A stretch of 49,387 bases of DNA from CAZBSE01 sp964561115 (GTDB taxonomy: Bacteria > Actinomycetota > Humimicrobiia > Humimicrobiales > Humimicrobiaceae). The stretch is taken from positions 1 through 49,387 of the forward strand of contig CAZLOE010000008.1 in NCBI GenBank assembly GCA_964561115.1. The letters run 5' to 3'. This document shows positions 1 through 6,964 of this stretch, piece after piece. Both the position numbers and the translations under genes were made by a program. Position 1 is the first letter of the stretch. The number at the start of each line of letters is the position of its first letter. The notes below the pieces were generated by a model. The model was not told the DNA's origin. It saw only the letters and a list, made by a program, of their open reading frames with translations, and did not search any database.

Positions 1-2
1 TG

Positions 3-62
3 GATATGGAAAGAATTCAGGACAGCTTGATGTCTGATGTAAGAAGGACTTTTAACCTCTAA
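3..62 (+). CDS. C-terminal end of a protein that starts outside the window
   Basis: The third frame is open from the left edge and reads 19 residues (ending DVRRTFNL) before TAA at 60-62. It is too short to identify. The 200 bp that follow contain no gene and then the tetR promoter. It could be a chance open frame; the alternative frames stop within about 35 bases. Confidence 0.3.
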   Translation, partial: DMERIQDSLMSDVRRTFNL

Positions 63-195
63 TTATCTTCATTATAAATCGATTAAATCTTAACTGCTGA
101 AAGCTGTTTTATTTTTTAAGAATGTAATTGAAAACCATAAAGTAATTATTTTAAACACTCCTTCGACTCAAGCTATAGTTTTATTGAGAAAAAAA

Positions 196-224
196 TTGAC
201 ATAATTGGAAATAAATGTTATTAC
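196..224 (+). promoter_or_regulatory. Predicted sigma-70-type promoter of the tetR-methyltransferase unit
   Basis: A perfect TTGACA lies at 196-201 and, after a 17-bp spacer, TATTAC at 219-224 (4 of 6 to TATAAT). The start codon of the TetR gene follows at 263. The -10 box runs into the palindrome at 222-245, so repressor binding would block it. Confidence 0.6.
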
Positions 225-245
225 TTACTTAGTACTAAGTAAGTA
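222..245. promoter_or_regulatory. Perfect 24-bp palindrome, likely TetR operator
   Basis: Positions 222-233 are exactly the reverse complement of 234-245 (centre AGTACT). The palindrome overlaps the -10 box and sits 18 bp before the TetR start codon. TetR-family dimers bind palindromes of this size and commonly repress their own promoter, so autoregulation of 263-1771 is the natural reading. No other copy was noticed in the window by eye. Confidence 0.75.
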
Positions 246-262
246 TAAGTAGGTGAAACAAT

Positions 263-871
263 ATGTGTGCAAAAGAGAGGATTAGAGATAAAGACTTGAC
301 CATAAAGAAAATTTTGAATACGGCAGAAGAAATTTTTTCCAGATACGGATTTAATGCGGCATCTATAAAAATGATCTCGGATGCATCAGGGATATCGGAT
401 GGATTAATCTTATATCACTATAAAACCAAGGAAAATCTTTATAAAGCAGTAAGGGAAAAAATTGCTAAACGTTATAGTAATTTATTGAAGGGTAATCTTA
501 AAATGATTGGTTTACCAAAAAAAGTGATGTATCAGAGTATTAAGACCGTATTTGATTTTTTTAAAAAGGATAAAACATATAACAGGATATCTTTATGGGC
601 ATACCTAGAGGGTAAAAATGATGTTGTTGAAAGCGAAGCAAAGATTACAGGTAAAATGGTTGAAATAGGGAAACAATTTCAAAAACTTGGTATCCTAAGA
701 AAAAATATAGAGCTAATTATACCATTGACTCTTATTATTGGTTCAATCCATTTCTGGCTGAGATACAGACAGCATTATATAAAAATGTTTAATCTGGATA
801 AAAAAGCTGATGATTTCGACGAGCTCTTCATAAAACAAATCTATGAAATAATATTGAAAGGAATTTTATAA
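263..871 (+). CDS. TetR/AcrR-family transcriptional regulator
   Basis: A 202-residue protein of normal TetR length. The N-terminal DNA-binding domain spans about residues 12-60 and shows the family pattern AEEIFSRYGFNAASI, then ISDASG, then GLILYHYKTKENLY. The rest is a variable helical ligand-binding domain, so the inducer cannot be guessed. A good ribosome site (AGGTG at 251-255) precedes ATG 263. The stop is one base before the ATG of the methyltransferase gene, so the two are one transcript. A perfect palindrome overlaps the promoter just upstream, which suggests it represses itself and its partner. The partner is now broken, so the regulator may have lost its local target. Confidence 0.88.
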   Translation: MCAKERIRDKDLTIKKILNTAEEIFSRYGFNAASIKMISDASGISDGLILYHYKTKENLYKAVREKIAKRYSNLLKGNLKMIGLPKKVMYQSIKTVFDFFKKDKTYNRISLWAYLEGKNDVVESEAKITGKMVEIGKQFQKLGILRKNIELIIPLTLIIGSIHFWLRYRQHYIKMFNLDKKADDFDELFIKQIYEIILKGIL

Positions 872-872
872 T

Positions 873-1771
873 ATGAGTGGAAGCAGTGCAGTCTGCAGTG
901 AACAATATGTAGAAAAAAATATTTCAGGGACGGCAGGATTTGTAACCTATTTCAGGGCTTGCTCAAATAAGGAAAGGAAACTTAAGGGACCTGATTATCT
1001 TGCAAAAGAATTCCATACTGGTTCGGAAAGATTGAAGTTAAATTTATCACCTATTCTATTGCCACTATTAAAGAGATATATACCTGGCACTTACGAGTGG
1101 GTTGTCTCCAGGACCTTTCTTTTTGATAAAATATTCAAGGAAGCGCTTACCCGGAATTTTGATCAGATAATTATTATGGGCGCAGGATTTGATTCGCGTG
1201 CTTACCGTTTTATAGATTATATAAAAGCTACAAAGATATTTGAGGTAGATGTAGCGCCAACTCTGGAGAAAAAGATTGAAATATTGAAAGATAAAAACAT
1301 CAACATACCTGATGAAATGCAATTCGTAGCTGTAAATTTTAATAAAGATAATCTTGATGACAGATTATTTCAATACGGCTTCAAGAAAGATAAGAAAAAC
1401 CTTTTCATATGGGAAGGTGTAACAGAGTATCTTACGGATTAAGCTGTCGATGCTACTTTGAATTTTATGAGAAAGAATTCAATGGAAAAAAGTATTGTTG
1501 CATTCACTTATATTTACAGAGATGCCGTGAAGGAAATTATAAATATTATGGGTCGAAAAAAATAGCCAGTTTAGTTTCGAAATATGGAGAACCATACAAT
1601 TTTGGAATACCGGAGGGTGGAATAAATAAATTCTTAAAAAAATTGGGATTTAGAGTTATAAAAAATTACACTCCGGAAGAATTGGAAAAAGTTTATTTAA
1701 CTTTTGGTAATGGTAAATCCTTTGGTAAGATTGCCAGCCATCAATGTGCAGTTATTGCGAAAGTATTATAA
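873..1771 (+). pseudogene. SAM-dependent methyltransferase (LCM/TIGR00027-like), interrupted
   Basis: Residues 1-189 read as a class I methyltransferase of the leucine-carboxyl-methyltransferase-like family: IIMGAGFDSRAYRF (SAM-binding loop), EVDVAPTLEKK, and LFIWEGVTEYLTD. The family normally continues with E-A-V-D-x-T-L after this last motif. Here TAA at 1440-1442 stands where GAA is expected, and the same frame goes on with AVDATLNFMRKNS until TAG at 1563. A run of seven A's at 1556-1562 is one base short. From there the next frame reads KKIASLVSKYGEPYNFGIP and on to a natural end at 1771. So there are two lesions, a nonsense codon and a frameshift. It follows the TetR gene by one base. 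Its original substrate is unknown. A sequencing error could explain the homopolymer but hardly both changes. Confidence 0.82.
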
Positions 1772-1980
1772 TTTATTTATTCCATCTGCGTTTGAGCCAG
1801 CTTGATAATTATCTGTTGTATGATTTTACTCCATCTGAGTACTGAAGGAAATCTATTTTCTTTCCTCAATAGAAAATGTTTTCCCTTGAGTAAATTAGGT
1901 GTGACAATATTGCTGAGTAACAACGGTTTTAAGTCTAATGCGCGGAATAAAATTTTTCAATCTTCGCTATATTAAAATAA
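1772..1980. other. Intergenic stretch without recognisable genes
   Basis: A+T-rich sequence between the broken methyltransferase and the XRE remnant. All frames are closed by stops within short distances on both strands, and no tRNA or convincing hairpin was seen. It belongs to the eroded accessory patch. Confidence 0.5.
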
Positions 1981-2175
1981 GGCTGCAATAATGGAACTAA
2001 ACTGGCGCGAGTTGAACTTAACCTAACCCAGACTAAGCTTGCTTAAAAAATAAAGACAAAGCAAAAAAATATTTCCCGGTACGAGATAGGAGCATCACTG
2101 ACATCAATTGAAACACTGGCAAAGATTGCAAATGCCCTGAAGAAAAAAGTAGGATACTTTTTTGGGGATAAATAA
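1981..2175 (+). pseudogene. XRE/Cro-type helix-turn-helix regulator remnant
   Basis: One frame (beginning at GGC 1981, after a stop) reads GTKLARVELNLTQTKLA, then TAA at 2044-2046, then KIKTKQKNISRYEIGAS, TSIETLAKIANALK and VGYFFGDK to TAA 2173-2175. This is the whole XRE fold in order: LTQxxLA, the recognition helix ending ISRYE, and the closing xLxKIAxALK. The internal TAA replaces a lysine codon by one base change. No usable start codon precedes the motif in frame. It was likely a small stand-alone repressor or antitoxin of about 65-70 residues. Confidence 0.75.
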
Positions 2176-2224
2176 TAATCCTAATTTAAAAAAACTTTCT
2201 TAAAATAAATCCCAAACATCTATC

Positions 2225-2262
2225 AATAGTTATATGTATTTACACAAATACATATAACTATT
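2225..2262. repeat. Perfect 17-bp inverted repeat (hairpin) upstream of the IS91-like transposase
   Basis: Positions 2225-2241 and 2246-2262 are exact reverse complements separated by ACAC. The arms are A+T-rich. No T tract follows, so it is not a typical terminator. It lies 12 bp before the transposase ATG. It may be the terminus (ter-like end) of the IS91-type element or a structure limiting read-through into the transposase. Confidence 0.8.
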
Positions 2263-2274
2263 ACAATAAGACAC

Positions 2275-3598
2275 ATGTCTATAAATACCGGTGTCCTCAA
2301 AAAAAGCATAAAAGAGTACAGAAGAAGAAAACCTCAGTACAGTCCATATTACCAGTGTATAGAAGACTATTATGAAGAATTTAAGAGAACATATGACAGG
2401 AAATTCAGCCAGAAGTATGGATATTTAAGATCCCACATAGAAAAAGTAATATACCAGTACCTTGACTGCGGTATCCTTCATAACGGATTTGCTCGCATAA
2501 GGTGCCATAGCTGCAATCATGAATACCTCCTTGCCTTCTCCTGCAAACGCCGCCATTTCTTCCCCTCCTGTCATGCAAAGCGTGTCATCGAGTTTGGTGA
2601 GTGGCTGTGCGGGAACATCCTAAAAAAAGTCCCCCACAGGCACTTTGTATTTTCCATACCAAAGATACTAAGAATATATTTTCTATTTAACAGAAGCTTG
2701 CTTAAAGACCTCTCGAAAATTTCCTGGGAGACTGTAAAGGATTACTACAGGGGTACCTGCAGGAAAGATGAGGCAAATCCGGCAGCCGCGGCAGTCATCT
2801 AGACATTTGGTGATTATCTAGCCTTTAATCCCCACATACACATTCTGGCAGCAGATGGTTGCTTCTCCGGTGATGGTTTCTTCTATGTTCCCGGTATAAA
2901 TATTGATATGGAATCAATTGAAAAACTGCTTATACACAGGATATTTAAGATGCTTCTTTCCAAAAATCTAATCACAACAAGGGTAATGGATCTGATTCAC
3001 TCCTGGAGACATACCGGTTTCGGGGTCTACTGCGGAAAGAGGATATATCCTAAAGATAAAAGATCAACTGAGAACCTGGCAAGGTATATTATAAGGGCGT
3101 CTTTCTCCCCAGGAACGTATGAAATACTATCCAAATAAAGCAAAGGTTATTTACCAGTCCAAATAAGGAAAGGATGTAGCTGAATTTGAGCCCCTTGAAT
3201 GGATGGCAGCTCTTGTCTCCCATATACCAGATAGGGGAGGCCAGACCGTCCGCTATTATGGCTGCTACAGTAATGTCACAAGGGGAAGGCTTAAAAAAGA
3301 AGAGATTGAACCCGAGTTCCATATTATAGAAGATGATAGTCCCGGAGGATTAAATAAGTCCTGGGCACGGCTTATACAGAAGATATATGAAGTGGATCCG
3401 CTTATTTGTCCCCGGTGCGGGAAAAAGATGAGGATAATCGCCTTTATAGAGGATTATAAGATCGTTAAGAAGATACTTGATTATCTTCGCATATATAAGT
3501 TTGAAAGAAAGAGGCCTCCACCTAAAATAGAAACTTGCCCAGATGAGTTTGATGATTATACCTGTGATGATTATATAGACTGCGACCATGTGTGTTAG
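2275..3598 (+). pseudogene. IS91-family transposase, three inactivating lesions
   Basis: The N-terminal zinc-binding domain has CHSCNHEYLLAFSCK and FFPSCHAKR, followed by the conserved VPHRHFVFSIPK. The HUH nuclease motif NPHIHILAADG is at 2827-2859, and the tyrosine region ARYIIRASFS is at about 3088-3108. The C-terminal part has SHIPDRGGQTVRYYG and WARLIQKIYEVDPLICP. The frame is broken by TAG at 2800-2802 (a Gln position), by a one-base insertion in the C run 3107-3110 and by TAA at 3164-3166. Reading through all three gives a continuous family protein of about 440 residues. Only one tyrosine remains in the YxxxY position, as in ISCR-like relatives. It cannot move by itself. Confidence 0.88.
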
Positions 3599-3763
3599 GA
3601 TGATTATAGAGTTGCAGGATATTGGTCTGTTATAAAATAGATCTGGACGGGGTATTTTTCTAATTTATTCTTCCACTCTGCGTATTTCCTGCTTCAGTAT
3701 CATGATCTTTATGCTTTTTGAATCCGATAACCATGATTACGTCTATTTTGGCTGTTTATAGAA

Positions 3764-3791
3764 TTGTGATCCATAAGCAAGTTCTTATAAA
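3764..3791 (+). promoter_or_regulatory. Candidate promoter of the MNT/HEPN pair
   Basis: TTGTGA at 3764-3769 (4 of 6) and TATAAA at 3786-3791 (5 of 6) are separated by 16 bp. The MNT start codon follows at 3843. It is the best match in the 238 bp between the transposase remnant and the pair. The rest of that interval holds no visible gene. Confidence 0.4.
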
Positions 3792-3842
3792 TTATGATAG
3801 AATTAAAAAATAATAAAAATATAACTAGGATGAGGTTTGAAG

Positions 3843-4196
3843 ATGTCTACACAAAAGACATTAAAAAAACCAGAGCTTAAGAAAAATGAAAAAGAGGCTC
3901 TGAAGGAATTGAAAGAAAAAATACTTAAAAGGTTTCCTGATGCCAGAATTGTATTATATGGTTCGAAGGCAAGGGGAGATTCTGATAATGAATCAGATAT
4001 CGACTTATTAATACTGGTTGAATCAAAAGTTAATACCAAAATGGAGGAAGAAATATTCCATATCTCATATGAAATAGAACTGAAATATGATGTAGTGTTT
4101 GGAGAAATAATAGAAAACAAGGATTTCTGGGACACTCCTTTAGCCAATGCAATGCCCCTGCATTGGAATGTAGACAGAGAGGGTATTGCCATATGA
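3843..4196 (+). CDS. MNT-type minimal nucleotidyltransferase (putative antitoxin)
   Basis: A 117-residue nucleotidyltransferase-fold protein. The signature GSKARGDSDNESDID (residues 40-54) is the GS-x10-DxD motif, and a third acidic residue is available in KYDVVFGE. The catalytic site therefore looks intact. ATG 3843 is chosen because AGGATGAGGT ends 7 bp before it; an in-frame TTG lies two codons upstream. The stop overlaps the start of the HEPN gene by four bases (ATGA), which implies translational coupling. MNT/HEPN pairs act as toxin-antitoxin modules in which MNT can AMPylate the HEPN partner. Whether this pair does so is unproven. Confidence 0.87.
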   Translation: MSTQKTLKKPELKKNEKEALKELKEKILKRFPDARIVLYGSKARGDSDNESDIDLLILVESKVNTKMEEEIFHISYEIELKYDVVFGEIIENKDFWDTPLANAMPLHWNVDREGIAI

Positions 4197-4594
4197 AAAA
4201 AGAATTAATTGATCTGGCAAAGTACCGGTTAAATAAAGCTAAAGACACCCTTTCTGATAGTAAAAAATTTATTGAAAGTGCCACTCTAGAATCTACAGTA
4301 AATCGTATTTATTATTCCATGTTTTATTCAGTCAATGCTTTATTGATAACCATGGGATTATCATCTTCTAAACATTCTGGAGTTCTATCAATTTTTAACA
4401 GGGAAGTTGTAAACAAAGGCTATTTGGAAAAAAAGTGGGGAGAATTTTATTCTGATATGTTTAAAAGAAGGCAAAAAGGTGATTATCAAGATTTTGTCGA
4501 ATTTGAAAGACAGGATGTAAAAGCTTGGCTTAAGAAATCAGAAGAGTTTATTGGCAAGATTGAGGAATTAGCACTTAAGAACATAGAAAAATAA
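4193..4594 (+). CDS. HEPN-domain protein paired with MNT, without an Rx4-6H motif
   Basis: A 133-residue helical protein of the COG1895/PF05168 HEPN type, with the family signature NRIYYSMFYSVNALL (residues 37-51) and SSKHSGVLSIF (58-68). The single histidine is H61 and the nearest preceding arginine is R38. No Rx4-6H can be formed anywhere, so the classical HEPN RNase motif is absent. ATG 4193 overlaps the MNT stop by four bases. An in-frame ATG 30 bases upstream is possible but would add residues that duplicate MNT coding. It may be a binding partner, a substrate of MNT, or a toxin with another mechanism. The gene is intact although its surroundings are decaying. Confidence 0.85.
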   Translation: MKKELIDLAKYRLNKAKDTLSDSKKFIESATLESTVNRIYYSMFYSVNALLITMGLSSSKHSGVLSIFNREVVNKGYLEKKWGEFYSDMFKRRQKGDYQDFVEFERQDVKAWLKKSEEFIGKIEELALKNIEK

Positions 4595-4666
4595 AAATCT
4601 TTAGACGTAATATTCCCCCGAAGCCTTGTCAGACAATAATTTATCAAAAACACAGAGAACGTTGGC

Positions 4667-4891
4667 CTAGTTACTATATTTACATGCTCTTAAAATAGTT
4701 GATTCACTTGTATTTAATTCTCTGGCTATCCTTTCATAAGACATCCCCAGAGCATAAAGTTATTTTGCTTTTATGGACAGCTTTTGATATAAGGGAATCT
4801 GGATTACCGGTAATATATTAATATGAGCTGATATTTCAGAAATAGTTCGAATTGGTTGCGTCCGAGCCCGCCATAAGGATGTTTTCAATAG
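4667..4891 (-). pseudogene. Fragment of a helix-turn-helix protein
   Basis: On the minus strand one frame gives LKTSLWRARTQPIRTISE, then LPVIQIPLYQKLSIKAK, then TAA (4762-4760), then LYALGMSYERIAREL, NTSESTILRAC and the end at TAG (4669-4667). The second half is a clear helix-turn-helix of the kind found in transposase or resolvase N-termini (LGMSYxxIAxxLNxSxxTI). A further in-frame TAA closes the frame at 4894-4892. The rest of the 408-bp space 4595-5002 shows no gene; a plus-strand frame at 4852-5034 overlaps the next gene and has no recognisable features. Confidence 0.55.
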
Positions 4892-5002
4892 TTATTGATG
4901 ATAAATGCAAACGACAAAAACGCAGATATGTCGTGAAGCTTCTGGCGGATGCTTGGATTGATAAAACTGATCTGTATATAATGTGCCGCAAGTACACGTT
5001 TT

Positions 5003-6061
5003 CTATTTTATTCTTTTTGCCAGTGCACTGGTAAGCTCAAGTACTTTTCTGGCATTTTCCTGGGGCATCGGACCCATACCGCAGGCCGGGGTAATAATAA
5101 TGCTTTCCAGTATCAGGTCACTGCTGATACCTTTTTTGTCAAATTCTTCCAGAATTGAAATAAACTTACTATAGAGTTCGTCTTCCGAAATTCCTTCTTT
5201 GTATTCTGAAGTAGGGGTTACCCCAAAGGCAAGAAAGCCTCCCTTTTGTATGAAATGTTTTATTTCTTCCGGGTAAAGCGCCAGCTTTTCTCCGAAACTA
5301 TATGAATCAAAACTGACGATTTCAACTCCTGATTCAAATATGATCTTCCAGTTGGTGTTACCGCAGCAGTGTATTCCAAGCAGTAAATTTTTATTACGTT
5401 CCCTTATAAAATCTATCAAACTGCTTATAAGGAAAGATACCTTTTCATCACTGACTGCCAGATATGCTGAACCCAGGCCCCACAGGGAAGGCTCATCAAA
5501 AAAAAGTATTGGTATTTTACCGGCCTTTATGACCTCCTCAACCTGCCATAATCCTTTCATGGCCAGGCCAATGGTTATGGCTTCAGCAATTTCATCATCA
5601 AAGATCATAGACTGTTTGTCTTTTTTTGTCAGTGAAATCAAATAGGTAATCGGCCCAGTGACCTGGACTTTGATGAAGGGATTATCTTTTCCCCTGCATT
5701 TTTCTATCATGGGGTAAAACCCCTTTAAATACTTGGGGGTTATCTTAAAATAATCATAACAGTCATGTACTACATAATCGTAAAACTCAGCCAGGCTTTT
5801 TTCCCTGTCTTTTGTTTCATCAAAAAAAGACTGTTTCTTTTCGTAATCTTCTTTCACACAGGGCAAGTTCTCACTGAACTGTAAAAACATATTTTCCCTC
5901 GGGTCTCTTTTTATAAGCTGCGGGACATAAGGAATGGTGGGGCAATATCTCATTATAAGATCGCATGTCTCATCTACGTCTGTAAAGGGCACGCTTCCGA
6001 TACCTGTTACTCTTTGATTTTTATTAATATCCTTTAAAAGTTCGGATGCTTTCTTGTTCAT
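5003..6061 (-). CDS. MetE-core-like / UROD-superfamily methyltransferase
   Basis: A 352-residue TIM-barrel protein of the uroporphyrinogen decarboxylase/MetE superfamily. Motifs in order are TGIGSVPF near the N-terminus, VQVTGPITY, FFDEPSLWGLG, GIHCCGNTNW (H231, C233) and TPACGMGPMP (C327). The H-x-C pair plus the late Cys match the zinc ligands of cobalamin-independent methionine synthase, while the MetE N-terminal half is absent. Such short core forms are thought to take methyl groups from a corrinoid protein rather than from polyglutamyl folate. The acidic zinc ligand of MetE is not evident. ATG 6061 is preferred over GTG 6076 because AGGACAGG precedes it. A homocysteine methyltransferase role is likely but another thiol acceptor is possible. 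Confidence 0.75.
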   Translation of the reverse strand: MNKKASELLKDINKNQRVTGIGSVPFTDVDETCDLIMRYCPTIPYVPQLIKRDPRENMFLQFSENLPCVKEDYEKKQSFFDETKDREKSLAEFYDYVVHDCYDYFKITPKYLKGFYPMIEKCRGKDNPFIKVQVTGPITYLISLTKKDKQSMIFDDEIAEAITIGLAMKGLWQVEEVIKAGKIPILFFDEPSLWGLGSAYLAVSDEKVSFLISSLIDFIRERNKNLLLGIHCCGNTNWKIIFESGVEIVSFDSYSFGEKLALYPEEIKHFIQKGGFLAFGVTPTSEYKEGISEDELYSKFISILEEFDKKGISSDLILESIIITPACGMGPMPQENARKVLELTSALAKRIK

Positions 6062-6222
6062 AAGCCTGTCCTTCACAAAAATTAATTGTCATAAAAATTT
6101 TACCTTTGGAAAATATCAGTTATCTTTACTAGGATTAACTGATTATAATACATATATAATTATTTTTCTAAATTTATAAGAAAAATTATTTTTCTTGTGT
6201 CAAATTAATGTAACAAATAAAA

Positions 6223-6228
6223 TATAAT
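6223..6228 (+). promoter_or_regulatory. Candidate -10 box upstream of the RibD-C-like gene
   Basis: A perfect TATAAT in the divergent spacer 6062-6264, 36 bp before the start codon. No good -35 lies at standard distance. The sequence is very A+T-rich, so chance is possible. Confidence 0.3.
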
Positions 6229-6264
6229 ATAGTTTATTTTATAACCAGGTTAAAAGAATTTACT

Positions 6265-6924
6265 ATGCTGCCTAAAGTAATAATGCATAATGAAATAAGT
6301 CTGGATGGATCCATAAAAGGATTTAATATTAATTTTGGGACTTATTACAGGCTTGCCATAGGTTATGAGCCGGATGTAATTCTGGTAGGTTCCATTACGG
6401 CAAAAAGTGCCATAAACAAAGTTACTCCGGAAAAAAAAGCTGATTTTAAAAAACCAAAGGCTTCAAAGGATGATGTAAGGCCGTACTGGGTAGTGCCGGA
6501 CAGCAGGGGGACACTTAAAGGTTTTCTTCATCTGTTTAGAAGATTTGATTATTCTAAAGATGTAATAATATTAGCTTCAGAAAAAACACCTTCTTCGTAT
6601 CTAAAATATTTAGAAGAAAGGGAATATGATTATATTGTTGCGGGAAAAGAGCATATCGATTACCGTAAGGCGCTTGAGATACTGGCAGAGCGCTATAATT
6701 CAAAGACCGTCCTGACTGATAGCGGGGGTATACTTAACAGTATACTGATCGAGCAGGGTCTTGTTTCTGAAATAAGTATTATAATCTCGCCGGTGCTGGT
6801 TGGAATGAGGGGTGTGAGACTGTTTAGGAGTCTGGGTTTACCCTCTATACTGAAACTTAAGCTGCTTCAAAATAAAGTTCTGGATGACAATTACCTGCTG
6901 CTTGTCTATAAGGTATTAAAATAA
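6265..6924 (+). CDS. RibD C-terminal-domain reductase (DHFR-like fold)
   Basis: A 219-residue protein matching the stand-alone RibD_C family. It has the opening PKVIMHNEISLDGSIKGF, the nucleotide-binding ILVGSITAKSA, the central VLTDSGGILNSIL, and IIISPVLVG near the end. Family members reduce the ribosylaminopyrimidine intermediate of riboflavin synthesis with NADPH, but many stand-alone copies have unknown substrates. There is no deaminase domain and no other riboflavin gene nearby. No strong ribosome site precedes ATG 6265. The next gene starts 40 bp downstream on the same strand. Confidence 0.75.
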   Translation: MLPKVIMHNEISLDGSIKGFNINFGTYYRLAIGYEPDVILVGSITAKSAINKVTPEKKADFKKPKASKDDVRPYWVVPDSRGTLKGFLHLFRRFDYSKDVIILASEKTPSSYLKYLEEREYDYIVAGKEHIDYRKALEILAERYNSKTVLTDSGGILNSILIEQGLVSEISIIISPVLVGMRGVRLFRSLGLPSILKLKLLQNKVLDDNYLLLVYKVLK

Positions 6925-6964
6925 TATGCAGGTATTAAATAGAATTTATACTTAACTAAAAGTT

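Larger units (their letters stand above)
2225..3598 (+). mobile_element. Degenerate IS91-like (HUH, rolling-circle) insertion sequence; ends not resolved
   Basis: The element is recognised by its transposase reading frame and by the perfect hairpin at its left. IS91 elements have no terminal inverted repeats and make no target duplication, so the true ends cannot be set from one copy. The right end probably lies between the transposase stop at 3598 and the MNT promoter near 3764. Confidence 0.6.

Noticed and set aside
1440..1565. Programmed frameshift or stop read-through in the methyltransferase gene
   Set aside because: Two separate lesions of different kinds and no slippery or recoding signal point to decay.
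1409..1771. Separate 120-residue gene inside the methyltransferase region
   Set aside because: Its first part is an out-of-frame reading; only the part after 1556 belongs to the methyltransferase family, so it is a broken 3' end.
4852..5034. Plus-strand 60-residue frame
   Set aside because: It overlaps the end of the MetE-like gene, has no ribosome site and no recognisable motif.
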